Assembly (NCBI GenBank): GCA_003676145.1
Contig: NAUB01000012.1
Location: forward strand, 1 to 57,032
Length of the DNA: 57,032 nucleotides
Direction of reading: 5' to 3'
From: a gamma proteobacterium symbiont of Stewartia floridana
GTDB taxonomy: Bacteria; Pseudomonadota; Gammaproteobacteria; Chromatiales; Chromatiaceae
Under the pieces are notes generated by a model, which ran no database searches, was not told the DNA's origin, and saw nothing but the letters and a program-made list of their open reading frames with translations. Each line of letters starts with the position of its first letter. The first letter of the stretch is position 1. Below are positions 32,945-42,340 of the stretch, piece after piece. The translations under genes and the position numbers were made by a program.

Positions 32945-35491
32945 TCAAGTCTGAAACAGGGGAATCTCATTGATCGACATCAAAGGCTCCTCTGCATGTT
33001 GCGGGATGCCGATCAGATAACCCTGGATATAGTCACACCCCTGCTGCTGGAGAAAGGCCAACTGAGCTTGACTCTCCACACCCTCGGCCACCACATCGAT
33101 CTGGAACGCATGTGCCAGCTGAATCATGGCGATCACCAGGCTGGCATCATAGTTATCAACATTTACGTTTTTCACAAAATCACGATCGATCTTCAGTATG
33201 TCGAAGGGGAACTGTCGCAGATGACTCAGGGATGCCTGTCCGGTACCAAAATCGTCGAGTGCGATTCGAGCACCTAATGCTTTGGCTTGCTGCAGAAAGA
33301 CATCGGCTTCCGCCAGCTCTTGGGTGAGTGTATCTTCGGTAATTTCCAGAATCAGGCTGCCCAGCGGCACCTCTCCGGAAACCAGGCTCTCAAGCAGACC
33401 CCGACAAAAGGCTGGGTCGTTGAGCAATCGTGCCGAGAGATTGATCGAGACTGCCACCGTCTCTTTTCGCTCCTTGCTCTGCTGCTGTTGGAAGGCGATT
33501 GCATGGGCCAGCATGGGTTCAAACAGTGTGTTGATCAGGCCTGTCTCATCCAATACATCGAGAAACACCTCAGGATCCAACAATCCCCGTTCGGGATGAT
33601 CCCAGCGTAACAACGCCTCGAAACAGAACAGTCGCCCGGTGCGGGTCTCAACGATTGGCTGAAAGTGGTAGATAAACTGCTCTGACTCCACCGCCTGACG
33701 GATCTCATTTTCCAGCATCAGGCTATCCGAGGCCCGCTTGGTCATCTCGCCACTGAAAAAACGATACGCCGAGCGGCCCTGGCGTTTTGCCTCATACATC
33801 GCGGTATCCGCATCTCTCAACAGATGCTCGACAGAGATATCGTCGTGTGGAGCAACGGCGATGCCGATGGACGCCGAGACACGAAGTTCATTATCGGCAA
33901 TATTGATCGGTTGCTTGATGGCATTGAGTATCTTCACCGCCAGAGGCTCCAAATCCTCCCGGCTGTTGATCCCCTCGATCAGAATCGCAAACTCATCACC
34001 ACTCAATCTGGCCACCGTATCCGAACTGCGCATCAGTGACGTCAAGCGTTCCGCGATCACCTTCAACAGCTCATCCCCGACCAGATGCCCGAGACTGTCA
34101 TTGACCTGCTTGAATCGATCCAGATCGAGGAACATCAAGCCCACCATGAGCTCTCCTCTAAGGGCAATCTCCAGGGCATGGGTGAGACGATCCCGAAACA
34201 GAATCCGGTTTGGCAGCTGTGTCAGCGCATCATGATGTGCCATATGATCCAGATGATTCTGCCGGTTGTGCACCTGCCGACGCATCTCACTGAATGCATC
34301 CACCAGATCACGTGTCTCTCTGAGATTGGAACTTGGATGTTTTGCCACATCCAGTGAACCGCTGGCTTCCATCTTCAAGGCATGTGCCGTATCCGCAATC
34401 GGTTGCAACAGATTTCGTTTGATGAACAGGTAGGCGAGCACCAACATCATCAAACCCATGACTGCCATTACCAGGATAGAGACGGAGAGCCGCTTCGCTG
34501 TTTGCGTAAGCTGGGTAATATCCTCTGCGGACTGGGTGTCCAGACTCAGGTCAACAACCGACAGTTTCTGTCGCATCTCATTGAACACCGGCGTAACCTG
34601 CTTCTGCATGAAGTTCAGATCCTGCCGCCAGGTCGGCTTCTGCATAACTTCCCTGACCTGATTGAAGTCAGCCATCCAGGCGAGATAATCCACTTCGATG
34701 CCACGCAGGGGTTCCACCACCACAAAATCACTATTCTGTTGATGGAAATATTTCTGCAGGATGTTTAGACGCTCGATGAAACGGGCAGAGTAGTTGATAA
34801 TCGTTTCGTACCGCTCCTCAGGCGCCGGGTTGGATTTAGCCAGAAAGATGCCAAATCGATTTGCAATCACCAAGCGGAACTCCCCGGTCATTCCCAACCA
34901 GAGCCGTTGCATTGATGAGAGCTGCGTGATCAGGTCCATCTGCTCTTCATCGTCAGATTGGATTTCATGCTGCAGCAACTGCAGATTACCCAACACCCTC
35001 TGATTGTAGGGATACATCTCATCAAGCATCAGTTGCATGGCGGGAAACCAGGCCTGCACATCCCGTCGAACCTTGATCAACTGATTGATCTGCCGCGTCA
35101 GATGCTGCTGGTCGGCCTGCAGGGCCAGAGCTACATCCGAGTTTCCGGCAGGCAGTCGCTGCAACGACTCTGTCAGGTCGGTCAGGACCTGCTCCAGCTG
35201 GATCAATCCATTGCTGATATCCTCCGGTTCCTCCTTGACAGGATCGATCAGAATTCGCTGCAGATGGTTTTCAATCAAACTCAGTTGTGTCTGGGCGTCA
35301 GCGAGGACCGCGGAAGCCAGGGTGCGGGATGTAATGTTTGAAATCTGCGCCTGGGTAGAGGACTTGACCAGCCCCCAACCCACAAAGGCAAACGCGATCA
35401 GCGCCGCACCAACCAGTACCGCCAGGTATGTATAGCGCCCCCGATAGGAGTCAAGTCCCGGTAAGATGGGCCTCTCTCTGTTCAGGCGCAT
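32945..35491 (-). CDS. Membrane GGDEF-EAL protein (diguanylate cyclase/phosphodiesterase)
   Basis: 848 residues. A membrane helix at about 19-41 and another near 340-365 enclose a periplasmic, helical sensor region of about 300 residues. A HAMP-like linker follows. The GGDEF domain (about 425-585) has RLSGDEFAIL, with Ser in the first position, a variant found in active enzymes. The EAL domain (about 600-840) keeps FEALLRWDHP, NLSARLL, LEITED, DDFGTG and the AEGVES segment with the QGY end, so phosphodiesterase activity is likely. It makes or breaks cyclic di-GMP at the inner membrane in response to an unknown signal. The ATG at 35491 is used. It is followed by nothing co-directional in the immediate neighbourhood. 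Confidence 0.92.
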   Translation of the reverse strand: MRLNRERPILPGLDSYRGRYTYLAVLVGAALIAFAFVGWGLVKSSTQAQISNITSRTLASAVLADAQTQLSLIENHLQRILIDPVKEEPEDISNGLIQLEQVLTDLTESLQRLPAGNSDVALALQADQQHLTRQINQLIKVRRDVQAWFPAMQLMLDEMYPYNQRVLGNLQLLQHEIQSDDEEQMDLITQLSSMQRLWLGMTGEFRLVIANRFGIFLAKSNPAPEERYETIINYSARFIERLNILQKYFHQQNSDFVVVEPLRGIEVDYLAWMADFNQVREVMQKPTWRQDLNFMQKQVTPVFNEMRQKLSVVDLSLDTQSAEDITQLTQTAKRLSVSILVMAVMGLMMLVLAYLFIKRNLLQPIADTAHALKMEASGSLDVAKHPSSNLRETRDLVDAFSEMRRQVHNRQNHLDHMAHHDALTQLPNRILFRDRLTHALEIALRGELMVGLMFLDLDRFKQVNDSLGHLVGDELLKVIAERLTSLMRSSDTVARLSGDEFAILIEGINSREDLEPLAVKILNAIKQPINIADNELRVSASIGIAVAPHDDISVEHLLRDADTAMYEAKRQGRSAYRFFSGEMTKRASDSLMLENEIRQAVESEQFIYHFQPIVETRTGRLFCFEALLRWDHPERGLLDPEVFLDVLDETGLINTLFEPMLAHAIAFQQQQSKERKETVAVSINLSARLLNDPAFCRGLLESLVSGEVPLGSLILEITEDTLTQELAEADVFLQQAKALGARIALDDFGTGQASLSHLRQFPFDILKIDRDFVKNVNVDNYDASLVIAMIQLAHAFQIDVVAEGVESQAQLAFLQQQGCDYIQGYLIGIPQHAEEPLMSINEIPLFQT

Positions 35492-35884
35492 GCAGAAAAA
35501 CTCATGTTGTCACCAATCCCAGCAAACGAATCCCAGAACACTGCGTAGGATGTTTGGTTTGTCCATTCATTGTTCTAACTGAAGTATGGATACTGAATTC
35601 AGTCGATCAGTTGATACCGACTCAATTCATCCATTCCTCAAGCCATGACTCAACGCCTGCTTAATTGAGAGTTTGTCTTTGGCAGGGCTGTACGAAAATT
35701 GTACTGCGTAATACCTAGTGTATCTCATCATGGAGTCAGTTCCATTCAGAGTCACCCGAACAGGCCCGCACGAGGCGTGACCCGCAGCATACGGCTCGCC
35801 ATACAGGCACCACTAAGCAGCGCAGAAGTATACAAGAAGTGGCCCTGATCCAATTGACTCTGAGCAATTGATTGACAAATAAAC
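35492..35884. other. Intergenic region
   Basis: About 390 bases. A GC-rich block near 35760-35815 (CCCGCACGAGGCGTGACCCG and on) stands out from the AT-rich surroundings and may be a remnant of a mobile element. The part next to 35491 presumably holds the promoter of the GGDEF-EAL gene. No gene is seen. Confidence 0.3.
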
Positions 35885-35916
35885 AAAAAAACCCGGACTT
35901 TTGGTCCGGGTTTTTT
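35885..35916 (-). terminator. Strong intrinsic terminator for the ECF sigma/anti-sigma operon
   Basis: CCCGGAC pairs with GTCCGGG around TTTTG, with an A run on one side and a T run on the other, so it can act in both directions. It lies about 40 bases after the anti-sigma factor stop codon on the minus strand. Confidence 0.88.
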
Positions 35917-35953
35917 GTGCATTTTGGTTGGATAGAGAAGGATCTGATATAGG

Positions 35954-36652
35954 CTATATCTCAGTCAGTTTTCCTTCGAAGACGATTTCACCCCGCGGTT
36001 TCTCTGCAGGCATATCGTCCATCTCCTCGACGGATACCTTAAATACACTCTCCGATTTCGGCATCATCGGCAGGGGCATTTCATGGCGACCATCATGAGG
36101 CAACACCCCGACAGGATGTAGATTCCCATGCTGATCCTCCATCCACAATTGACAGGCCTTTCCGGCAGGCAACTGGGTGGGCTCCACCGCACTGACATTG
36201 ACAAATCCATGGTCAGGCTTGGCTGCAACCACCCAGCCGGTGCGATCCTGGTCGTTCATCACGACCAGTACATTGTTCATACCGGTTTCCGGTTGCTGAG
36301 TCATCAGCATGACACCAAAAGCCAATACCAGGGTGGCCGCCACCATACCAAGATTGCGCCAGAAACTGAGGCTGTCCCAGAAGCTGGCTCCAGCGGCAGT
36401 CTGGGTGTCGCTCTGCCCATGATCGGTGAGACGGGTTTCCACCGCCTGCCACACGGCATCCGGTGGCGAGACCGGATCAATACCCTCAAGCATCGGCGAA
36501 AAACGCTGCTGCCAGGCATCCACCTCTTCCTGCAGCCTGATATCGTCACGCAGCCGTCGCTCGAACTCTGCCCGCTCCTCACCCTCAAGGGTTCCAAGCA
36601 CATATTCACCGGCCTGTGTCGTGCTATCGTAATGTTCGTTTTCAGGCATCAT
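35954..36652 (-). CDS. Anti-sigma factor, RskA family
   Basis: 232 residues. The N-terminal anti-sigma domain (about 5-75) has AGEYVLGTLEGEERAEFERRL, typical of RskA/ChrR-type zinc-free anti-sigma factors. One membrane helix lies at about 98-118, and the periplasmic RskA domain (about 120-232) follows, with VPxGKACQLWMED-like and VGVLPHDG segments. It should hold the ECF sigma factor at the membrane until a periplasmic signal releases it. Its start overlaps the end of the sigma gene by 11 bases, the normal arrangement for such pairs. Confidence 0.9.
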   Translation of the reverse strand: MMPENEHYDSTTQAGEYVLGTLEGEERAEFERRLRDDIRLQEEVDAWQQRFSPMLEGIDPVSPPDAVWQAVETRLTDHGQSDTQTAAGASFWDSLSFWRNLGMVAATLVLAFGVMLMTQQPETGMNNVLVVMNDQDRTGWVVAAKPDHGFVNVSAVEPTQLPAGKACQLWMEDQHGNLHPVGVLPHDGRHEMPLPMMPKSESVFKVSVEEMDDMPAEKPRGEIVFEGKLTEI

Positions 36653-37232
36653 TTTCCAGACACCTCCTAAGTTGATTCAAACCACGACGTATCCATGTCT
36701 TAACCGTACCAAGCGGTGTATCCGTATGGGACGCCAATTCATCATGGGTCAATCCCTTGAAATAGGCCAAAACAACCACCTGCCTCTGCTGCTCCTTCAA
36801 TTCACCCAGACACCTTTCCAGGCGTCTGCCCTCATCGCTGTTGGTCAGACCATCCAGTGGCAAGGGTGCATCATCCACCTGCTCTGGCAAACCCTTATCG
36901 TCGCTCTCCATGACTTCCCGTTTACGTTTGCGTAACAGGTCCAGCGCCTGATTTCTTGCAATCGTCGACATCCAGGTCAGCGGTGCAGCCAGATAAGCCC
37001 GATAGCTGTCAGCATTGTTCCAGATCTTGATGTAGGCATCCTGTAAACAGTCTTGAGCCCACTCGTCCCTAACTAATATACGCAGAACCACGCCATATAG
37101 TTTCGCCGATGTCATCCGATATAATCGGGCAAAGGCCTTACGATCGTTTAACGCACAGGCAGCCAACAGCGCTTCGAGTTCCTGATTGCGCTGCTTAATC
37201 GCATCCTGCTGATCTATATCCCCATTCGCCAT
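36642..37232 (-). CDS. ECF RNA polymerase sigma factor (SigK-like)
   Basis: 196 residues with sigma region 2 (about 25-95, including QDAYIKIWNNADSYR, which binds the -10 element and the core) and region 4 (about 135-190, with DELASHTDTPLGTVKTWIRRGLNQLRR as the -35-binding helix-turn-helix). The ATG at 37232 has GGAGG nearby; longer upstream frames are not supported. It directs RNA polymerase to a small stress or envelope regulon and is presumably auto-regulated. The anti-sigma gene follows and overlaps. Neighbouring secreted genes upstream, at 37492 and 39462, on the same strand, could be targets; no promoter match was proven. Confidence 0.92.
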   Translation of the reverse strand: MANGDIDQQDAIKQRNQELEALLAACALNDRKAFARLYRMTSAKLYGVVLRILVRDEWAQDCLQDAYIKIWNNADSYRAYLAAPLTWMSTIARNQALDLLRKRKREVMESDDKGLPEQVDDAPLPLDGLTNSDEGRRLERCLGELKEQQRQVVVLAYFKGLTHDELASHTDTPLGTVKTWIRRGLNQLRRCLENDA

Positions 37233-37491
37233 TGCCCCCTCCGAGGGATTGAAACCAATCCTCAAGGGTACTGACCCGAAGCCTGCACAGCAAGCGCAAC
37301 AACGGGGCATCAGGGCAGATGCCTGCCACCGATCTGTAGAGTGGTTACTCGATCGGCTGGACGCGGCTTGCCATAACAAGTGTGACGCCTCTGTGGAGAA
37401 CTCAATCCCTATTCTTCTCTAGGCCCCGACAGGAGCCCAATATCAGCCAGTAACAATATGTTTTTATTTCAATTATTCGTCAAAGAACAAG

Positions 37492-39246
37492 CTATTCAAC
37501 CGGCTCTCCCATGAAACCCGAGAACTTAAGACACTGCTTGCCGTTCACCGTCACAATCTGCACCGTCTCTCCCCGTCCCCTGCCAAAGCCCTGAATCACC
37601 GCTTCATTCTCCGAAACGGGCTGCAGTGGCAAGCGCACCAGACTCTGGCTCAGGTGGGGCGCCCGATAGTGCAGACACAAGACACCACTCTCTTCACTCA
37701 GCTGCAGATCCTGGATGGAAAAATCACCGTCGGGATTGATGGTTCGATAACTCCCAATACGTTGACGCCAGATCGACTCCCAGGGATCCGATTCAATCTT
37801 ATTCCCCAGCAGAATCTCCTCACCCTGCCGATCGGCCACCAGCACATCCATACCGTTCATCTGACGAGATCTGAAACGGAGATCACCCAGCACCTGATAG
37901 CCATCCGGCAGACTGTCGATACTCTGTTGAGTCAACCCCAGGCTGCCGTCATCGAATCGGACCAGGTCGAGAATGCGCTCGATAATACAGGCGCACAATC
38001 TGGGCCGCTCCGGGTCGACCATCAACAGACCAAGATCGGTCGCATAACCCCCCGAAGGGGTTTCATAGCCGGAGGCATCCTGCTCATTCAGCTGTGCCAT
38101 CTCAACCGAACCGGCGCCACCCTGAGCAGTCAGGGCAAGCCCCAGGATGGTTGCCGCCAGTTCGCGCGCCATACGGTTGCTGCCGGCACCATTGGCCAGC
38201 ACAACCACCCCCAGATCATGCTTCGGCAGGATCACCATCTCAGCACCAAACAACAGGGTGCTGCCCCCATGGCGTACCTGCCGACCGGTTTTCGGATACT
38301 CCTGAAGAAACCATCCCAGTCCGGGAGAGACTCCCAGTGAGATCTGGCCATCGACCGTTTGGGGTGTCCACATCTGTTCCAATAGCTCTGCCGGTATGCC
38401 TGGCACCTCCCGGCGCAGCAGCGCCGACAGCAATCGGCCCGCATCACGGGCGGACAGATAGAGTCCCAATGCGGGCATGTCACGCAGTGGTGGTATCGGC
38501 CTTACCTGGCCATCCAGATGCCCGGCCGAGAGATGTTGCTGCATGTCGTCGGTCAGTTGGAAGCCACTGTCATTGATCGCCAGGGGTTTCAGCAGATTCT
38601 CCTGAATCTGCTCGGCAAACGGCTTACCGGTCTCGGTCTCGATCAGATGACCCAACAGGTCATAGCCGAGATTTGAATAGCTGTAGACCTTGTCAGGATG
38701 ATAGGCCGCATACTCATTACTGAGCAGTCCGGTGACCTGGGTAAAGTAGGTGTCGGTATACATCCCTTTACGCAGATCACTGGGTAGTCCACTGCGATGG
38801 CTCAGCAGTTGACGCGGGGTAACCGGCATGACTGATGACTCATGCCGGCGAATGGAGAACTGGGTAAGCTGTTGACTCAAGGGCGCATCCAGATCGACGC
38901 GCTGCTGTGCCACCAGCTGCATCACCCCCAGTGCAGTTACCGGTTTACTCAGAGAGCCTGCCCTGAATACCGTATCCGCCGTTACCAAACTCCCTGAACG
39001 ACTGTCTGCCTCGCCAAATCCCTCCAGCCACAAAGCTCCCTCCCTGTTGACCAGGGCAACACTCAACCCGGGAACAAACTCCTCCTCAAGCATCCGCTCG
39101 ATAAGCCTCATCGTCTCGGATCGCACCTGAGCCATAGCGGCTTCCGGAATCAGACGGTTCTGTTGTGTCGTTTTGTTATCGACAGCGGCACAGGACGACA
39201 ACATGATGGCCAGCGTGACCAGTAGTACAGGTATCTGAGGCTGCAA
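37492..39246 (-). CDS. Beta-lactamase-related serine hydrolase, lipoprotein
   Basis: About 584 residues. I start at a TTG (39246) because AGAGGT lies five bases upstream and the chain then opens with a lipoprotein signal (MQPQIPVLLVTLAIMLSSC, Cys19). The class C beta-lactamase/esterase fold has Ser98-x-x-Lys101 in AGSLSK and Tyr190-Ser-Asn192 in YSYSN, and a late HGGS segment (Tyr/Ser/Lys-type triad region). Family members are peptidases, esterases or penicillin-binding-like enzymes; substrate unknown. The C-terminal 200 residues, beta-rich, form an extra domain. It lies upstream of the ECF sigma factor, transcribed in the same direction but about 260 bases away. Confidence 0.85.
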   Translation of the reverse strand: MQPQIPVLLVTLAIMLSSCAAVDNKTTQQNRLIPEAAMAQVRSETMRLIERMLEEEFVPGLSVALVNREGALWLEGFGEADSRSGSLVTADTVFRAGSLSKPVTALGVMQLVAQQRVDLDAPLSQQLTQFSIRRHESSVMPVTPRQLLSHRSGLPSDLRKGMYTDTYFTQVTGLLSNEYAAYHPDKVYSYSNLGYDLLGHLIETETGKPFAEQIQENLLKPLAINDSGFQLTDDMQQHLSAGHLDGQVRPIPPLRDMPALGLYLSARDAGRLLSALLRREVPGIPAELLEQMWTPQTVDGQISLGVSPGLGWFLQEYPKTGRQVRHGGSTLLFGAEMVILPKHDLGVVVLANGAGSNRMARELAATILGLALTAQGGAGSVEMAQLNEQDASGYETPSGGYATDLGLLMVDPERPRLCACIIERILDLVRFDDGSLGLTQQSIDSLPDGYQVLGDLRFRSRQMNGMDVLVADRQGEEILLGNKIESDPWESIWRQRIGSYRTINPDGDFSIQDLQLSEESGVLCLHYRAPHLSQSLVRLPLQPVSENEAVIQGFGRGRGETVQIVTVNGKQCLKFSGFMGEPVE

Positions 39247-39461
39247 AATGGACCTCTTGAAATGAATACACAGGGAGCGTGTTTCGGGCCTGCCAACACG
39301 AATCCACAGCATGAGCAAGGGGTATTCTGCCTGTCATTTGGCAGCGAGAATCACCAGACTCGCCACCTCATGACAGACACAATACCTCGGTCCTTCGCTC
39401 ATCCTGCTCATTCCCCCTGGGGTGCGGCAAGGCCGCAATCCAGGGTTCTCAGGCTTAGACA

Positions 39462-39734
39462 TTACCAATTCAGCGGAGTGCCCACATCGATCAGAACGCT
39501 GCCATAACCCTCATCGATACCACCCTGCACAGTATGGCTGGTCTTGGCATAGCCACCGGAGTGAAGAATGGAGCTACCGTATGAGTCGCCGATTCCAGGC
39601 TGAACTGCGGTCGGCAGCATGGTGGAATTTGCATGACCGTCGTACAGATCCGGGTTCTGGCCGGTCACATCAAAGGGACTGGCATTCAGGTTGGCTGAAA
39701 GAATCATTGCTGCAGTGACGATTAATGTTTTCAT
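39462..39734 (-). CDS. Small secreted protein with internal repeats
   Basis: 90 residues with a good ribosome site (GAGGAG, eight bases before ATG) and a signal peptide (about 18 residues). The mature part has two related segments, GIGDSYGSSIL (47-57) and GIDEGYGSVLI (72-82), and otherwise is Gly/Ser/Asn rich. I do not recognise the family. Such short secreted proteins next to ECF sigma factors are sometimes regulon members; here that is only a possibility. Confidence 0.65.
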   Translation of the reverse strand: MKTLIVTAAMILSANLNASPFDVTGQNPDLYDGHANSTMLPTAVQPGIGDSYGSSILHSGGYAKTSHTVQGGIDEGYGSVLIDVGTPLNW

Positions 39735-40266
39735 CTTATATCTCCTCGTTTTGAATATTGAGAACTGTTGTTTCAGCTTTCACTAACCTATACGGGAGGT
39801 GTCGGCAGTTGGATTCAGATTCGTTTCAGTTTTTTTCAGCCCGCTTTAAATTCGACAGGGATGATTCCAGCAGAACCTCGATAACAGTCACCAGAGATGT
39901 AATTGCAGGATGGAAAATGCCGCGAAAACCAATCTGCCCTAAAGGCGTGATCCATAAATGGATCAGAGGAACGCCCCTGTGTCGGAGCATGAAGATGAAG
40001 ACACATGGGTATCAGCTTGAAAAATCAGAAATAAATGCACTTTTCACCATTCATCTTTGATCGATTAAAGGTGTTGAAATACAAACACATACACCTTTTC
40101 GTAACAAGAGAGTCATATTCCTGCAATCTTTATCTGAGACGATACGACAGTGTCAAACCGATTGGTTGATCCAGCCTGCCGCATAGCGCTATGGGCCTGC
40201 CGGTAATCAGCCACACTGTTCCTCTGCCGACATTAAGTCGCAACAGCTGATTTGAGAGATAAGACC
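39735..40266. other. Intergenic region
   Basis: About 530 AT-rich bases between divergent small genes, presumably carrying both promoters. No repeat, hairpin or gene could be supported. Confidence 0.35.
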
Positions 40267-40497
40267 ATGAACTCTAACGCTGTACGCCCCTACCGCAATA
40301 CCAGCTATATCGATTACCTGGTTGGCTGGAAATTTCTCTTCAACAAAGACTACCGGGATCATGTCATGGAGCGCTGGACTGATCAGCCCTGGTTTCTGAC
40401 CGGCACGGAAATCGCCTCAGGGGTTGGTAGTATTTTCATCTCAATACTGTTTCCCCTGTTGATAACTTTTTTTGTGGCTGACGCCTGGTTTTTATAA
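40267..40497 (+). CDS. Small membrane protein, hypothetical
   Basis: 76 residues from the ATG at 40267. The N-terminal half is soluble and aromatic (YIDYLVGWKFLFNKDYRDH), and one membrane helix lies at about 50-72 (ASGVGSIFISILFPLLITFF). Family unknown. An in-frame upstream start five codons earlier is possible. It stands alone. Confidence 0.55.
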   Translation: MNSNAVRPYRNTSYIDYLVGWKFLFNKDYRDHVMERWTDQPWFLTGTEIASGVGSIFISILFPLLITFFVADAWFL

Positions 40498-40887
40498 GAA
40501 CTAATCTACCACCCACTGAAATTCAGCTCTTGTCTTTGGACGGAGGCGTTCGCAACTTGGCTTGATATCTTCAGGCGGTATCAAAGCAAGAGTTGAAATC
40601 CAGTATCACCATAGATGCCAGTTGCCAAGAGCCACACTCAATGTGGATAGTGTACGGCTTGATCTGACCCAAAACAGCCGACACTCAACCGATCGGAACT
40701 TAAATCCGATTCTGTCGAGTCCTTTTACAATATCAACAACATCCAGCAGTAAGTGATTGTTTTCATTTGCTTGGCATAGTTTCTGCTTTTCAACATAAAC
40801 CGGGTATTGCTACCCTACTTCCTGAGACAAGAACGGATGCTTGTTCAGGTTTAACAATTAACGACCAAGCCCCTATGGGACGAAACC
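40498..40887. other. Intergenic region
   Basis: About 390 bases with no gene, repeat or strong hairpin that I can support. The end near 40888 has a GGGACG stretch that may serve as the ribosome site of the following gene. Confidence 0.3.
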
Positions 40888-41196
40888 ATGAGCAATCTGG
40901 AATCCTACTCGAACTCCACATTGAAACAGTGTGACGTTTTGAAACTGAAAATAGATCAGCATACACCACCAAAAAACCCGAGTGATGAGCGGATGATTCG
41001 TATCTATAAACGTCTGCTGATCAGGGACCGTCACTACTTATATAATCTGGAACTGTTAAAAATCAAACAGACAATGCGTTTGGATTCCAACTCGCTCTCA
41101 TCACACAAGCTGGATTCAACAACAGAGCGTTCAGCCGCATTAGACCTGGACGAGTTCAGATCCCTGCTTGACGAAAACTCAGAATTGGCTTTCTAG
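40888..41196 (+). CDS. Hypothetical protein, 102 aa
   Basis: A short soluble protein, Leu/Lys/Asp/Ser rich and mostly helical, with no signal peptide, no membrane helix and a single Cys. I do not recognise it. The ribosome site (GGGA) is weak. It is probably real on length and codon appearance, but the support is limited. Confidence 0.45.
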   Translation: MSNLESYSNSTLKQCDVLKLKIDQHTPPKNPSDERMIRIYKRLLIRDRHYLYNLELLKIKQTMRLDSNSLSSHKLDSTTERSAALDLDEFRSLLDENSELAF

Positions 41197-41488
41197 GGTC
41201 TGTTGTTACACCATACCCGCGCGAATACCAACGAATACCCCGCAGGACCAAACGATCCCGCTTTTTCAGAGTGAGTCCAGGCAACTCTATCGTGAATCTA
41301 TCCAATAAGTTACTGGCCAGGATACCGGCGTGAAGTGAATATCGAATGGTTTAAGCAGACTGTTTTTTCATGAAGAGAGAGAACAAATCATTTTAAATAG
41401 CGTTGAGAATCTTCACTTTACAGCACAGAAGAAAATCGTTTATAGATATCACCGCTTATAACAAGGAAATGTCATTAAGGAAGATATC

Positions 41489-42019
41489 ATGAAGAAAACT
41501 CTGCGCTATCTCACGCTGTGCGCTCTATTACCGGCAACCCCAATTCAGGCCGGAGACTTCAAAGTTCTGCAACTTGAATACATCATGCCTCATGAATACC
41601 CCTGGGTGAATGTGATCACAACAGAGGCTGACTGGGGCAACTTCTACTATAACGAACTACTACCAGCCAATGGCATAAACTGTCTTTTTCCAACGGAGAG
41701 ACCTTTCGAGCAGGACAATCCCTGCTTAACAGGGCCGCCAGATGTAAATTTTAAAACCTCACAGGTTATTGTCGGTGGACTTGGACTGAAACCCAGCAGC
41801 GGCTTTCAGGCCATGGTTGCCGATGTGGACACAACCCAGCCAGCAGATCTGGTCGTCAATATCATCGACGGAGCCCCCTCCGATGAGTGCATTTTACTGC
41901 CTGTGATCAGCCTTGAGATGATGACCCTGGTCGTTGAAAAATCGGACAAACCCGTGAAGGTCAATGTACAGAACGCCACCCTTCACTGCGAAACCGATGG
42001 TGCATTGTCCAACTACTGA
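41489..42019 (+). CDS. Secreted protein resembling the PrcB C-terminal domain
   Basis: 176 residues with a ribosome site (AGGAAG, seven bases before ATG) and a signal peptide (about 21 residues, ending IQA). The mature chain contains TTEADWGNFYYNELL, then DVNFKTSQVIVGGLGLKPSSGFQAMV, whose order (a VDF-type strand, a conserved Gly, then a Pro-Ser-Gly-Phe turn) resembles the PrcB_C domain of secreted protease-complex subunits. Four Cys may form two disulfides. The match is by pattern only. It stands alone. Confidence 0.55.
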   Translation: MKKTLRYLTLCALLPATPIQAGDFKVLQLEYIMPHEYPWVNVITTEADWGNFYYNELLPANGINCLFPTERPFEQDNPCLTGPPDVNFKTSQVIVGGLGLKPSSGFQAMVADVDTTQPADLVVNIIDGAPSDECILLPVISLEMMTLVVEKSDKPVKVNVQNATLHCETDGALSNY

Positions 42020-42078
42020 AGATTTGTATCATGGCCTGTTGATGTACATTCTTATGTGTTGCTGACTCAAACCCTATT

Positions 42079-42160
42079 TGGTGGGGCATGGCCCCACCCT
42101 ACACCCTGAAGTCAATGTTAGGGTGATGCCATGCCCCACCAAAACGCTTAGATTAAGCAC
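42079..42160. repeat. Dispersed palindromic element (copy C)
   Basis: TGGTGGGGCATGGC (42079-42092) is mirrored exactly by GCCATGCCCCACCA (42128-42141), and inside it CACCCTA (42095-42101) pairs with TAGGGTG (42119-42125), giving a 63-base hairpin. The tail AAAACGCTTAGATTAAGCAC follows. The same hairpin and tail occur near 8721, and a shortened form near 2144. It fills part of the 321-base gap before the pseudouridine synthase gene. Confidence 0.65.
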
Positions 42161-42340
42161 AATGAAGTACTTTGGCGCTAGCTGAACTCAAGCATTGTTC
42201 TTAAGGCCTATTGACACCAATTGCGCAAATACCATCTCTACCCAAAGGCATGCTAAGATCGTTTAAACCATCGATTAACGATCCTGTAACCAACTTATCA
42301 GCTCCTCCAGAAACCACACCAGGTTATCTGCACACACTCC

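Noticed and set aside
35760-35815. GC-rich block that recalls the 3' part of group II introns
   Set aside because: The pairing is incomplete and there is no reverse transcriptase remnant; I mention it only as an odd block.
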